Below are positions 63,441 to 64,000 of a DNA stretch of 64,000 nt, one piece after another. The notes under the pieces are model-generated. The model was given only the letters and a program-made list of their open reading frames with translations, was not told where the DNA came from and did no database searches. The position numbers and the translations under genes were made by a program. Position 1 is the first letter of the stretch. Every line of letters starts with the position of its first letter. Where the stretch lies: contig CACKMS010000003.1 in the NCBI GenBank assembly GCA_902601315.1, positions 1-64,000 of the forward strand, in the 5' to 3' direction. Origin of the DNA: an uncultured Pelagibacteraceae bacterium (GTDB taxonomy: Bacteria > Pseudomonadota > Alphaproteobacteria > Pelagibacterales > Pelagibacteraceae).

Positions 63441-64000
63441 GTGTCTGGATTATTTATTGAACTGTTTAGCGAAGAAGTTCCAGCAAAATTACAAATCAAA
63501 GCAAGAGAACAATTAAAGGAAATTTTTTTAAATTTTTTTGAACAGCATGGTGTAAAATATAAAGGTGAAATTAGAATTTTTTCAACACCGAACAGGATTG
63601 CTATTAATATTGAAGGTCTTCCAAAAGAAGTTTTATTTAAATCTAAAGAAGTAAAAGGTCCAGGTATAAATGCACCAGATAAAGCATTAGAGGGCTTTTT
63701 AAATTCTAATCAAATAAAAAAAAATAAGATATATAAAAAAAAAACTGAAAAGGGGGAATTTTATTTTTATAGTAGGCCACAGAAGAAGATAAGTCTTTAT
63801 AACATGTTGAGAGAAAATCTTCCTGACATTCTGTTTAAAATTACATGGGAAAAATCAATGAAATGGGGAGAATATACCCTTATTTGGGGTAGGCCACTGA
63901 AATCTATTTTATCAATATTTGATGGTAAAAAACTTGAATTTGATTTTAAGCACCTGAAAAGTTCTAACCTTACTTTTATAGAAAAAGATTTAGAAGATAA
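63441..64000 (+). CDS. glyS: Glycyl-tRNA synthetase beta subunit (partial, 5' part)
   Basis: From GTG 63441 the frame stays open to the window edge (about 186 codons). It begins (M)SGLFIELFSEEVPAK, the usual start of GlyS, followed by STPNRIAI and the KGPGINAPDKALEGFL segment. The rest of the gene lies beyond the window. Confidence 0.92.
   Translation, partial: MSGLFIELFSEEVPAKLQIKAREQLKEIFLNFFEQHGVKYKGEIRIFSTPNRIAINIEGLPKEVLFKSKEVKGPGINAPDKALEGFLNSNQIKKNKIYKKKTEKGEFYFYSRPQKKISLYNMLRENLPDILFKITWEKSMKWGEYTLIWGRPLKSILSIFDGKKLEFDFKHLKSSNLTFIEKDLED

Overview
The window is strongly A+T-rich, densely packed bacterial DNA with lysine/asparagine/isoleucine-rich proteins, many 1-20 bp gene overlaps and almost no intergenic space. 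Gene content and order (a 5S rRNA gene separated from 16S-23S by a sugar-gene island; coxIV-pntAA-pntAB-pntB; tkt-gap-pgk-class I fba-thiE-efp-suhB; yebC-ruvC-tolQRAB-pal-cpoB-tilS-ftsH-folP-glmM) point to an alphaproteobacterium of the SAR11 clade (Pelagibacterales). That assignment is my inference from family recognition, not a database match.

Region 1 (1-23042) is an accessory surface-glycan island. It corresponds to the hypervariable region known in SAR11 between 23S and 5S rRNA. It holds a 2OG-Fe(II) oxygenase, a lone thiamine-diphosphate E1 alpha/beta pair followed by a methyltransferase and a sugar aminotransferase, a Wzm/Wzt-like ABC exporter, a heptose-type HAD phosphatase, a Nudix hydrolase and a second aminotransferase. 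A CDP-sugar cassette follows (glucose-1-phosphate cytidylyltransferase, CDP-glucose 4,6-dehydratase, a PLP enzyme with His in place of the catalytic Lys, an SDR reductase, an RmlC-like epimerase). The lipid-carrier machinery comprises a polyprenyl-phosphate glycosyltransferase, a GT-C enzyme, a WecA-like initiator, an O-antigen ligase/polymerase and a GT2. The island ends with a TVP38/DedA protein, a GmhA-like isomerase and an NAD-dependent epimerase. No integrase, transposase or IS was seen.

Region 2 (23093-27519) starts at 5S rRNA, which has its own promoter-like sequence and is followed within 9 bp by rpmJ, then cytochrome oxidase subunit IV and the three-gene transhydrogenase. A nonsense-disrupted oxygenase-like pseudogene, initiator tRNA-Met and rpsU (apparently started at AUU) follow on the minus strand.

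Region 3 (27568-35463, minus strand) is a core block: trcR, rpmE, suhB, efp, thiE, class I fructose-bisphosphate aldolase, pgk, gap, tkt. Region 4 (35518-51413, plus strand) is one near-continuous run: zapA pair, 5-formyl-THF cyclo-ligase, YmdB phosphoesterase, YebC, a RuvC-like nuclease without ruvAB beside it, the Tol-Pal envelope system, tilS, ftsH, folP, glmM, thiD, purA. Region 5 (51410-64000) holds rpoH, rluD, tRNA-Arg(UCG), an ABC-2 exporter, a Sua5/TsaC enzyme, xseB-ispA-dxs, aroC, pdxH, a long-chain polyprenyl diphosphate synthase, an S49 peptidase, glyQ and the start of glyS.

The most interesting material is in the island: the E1-like TPP pair without E2/E3 next to a CDP-4-keto-deoxysugar pathway whose dehydratase lacks iron-sulfur cysteines. 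Together these suggest an unusual, perhaps branched, deoxysugar. Other points of note are the AUU start of rpsU, the orphan 5S joined to rpmJ, the RuvC-like substitution, and convergent genes that share stop-codon bases.
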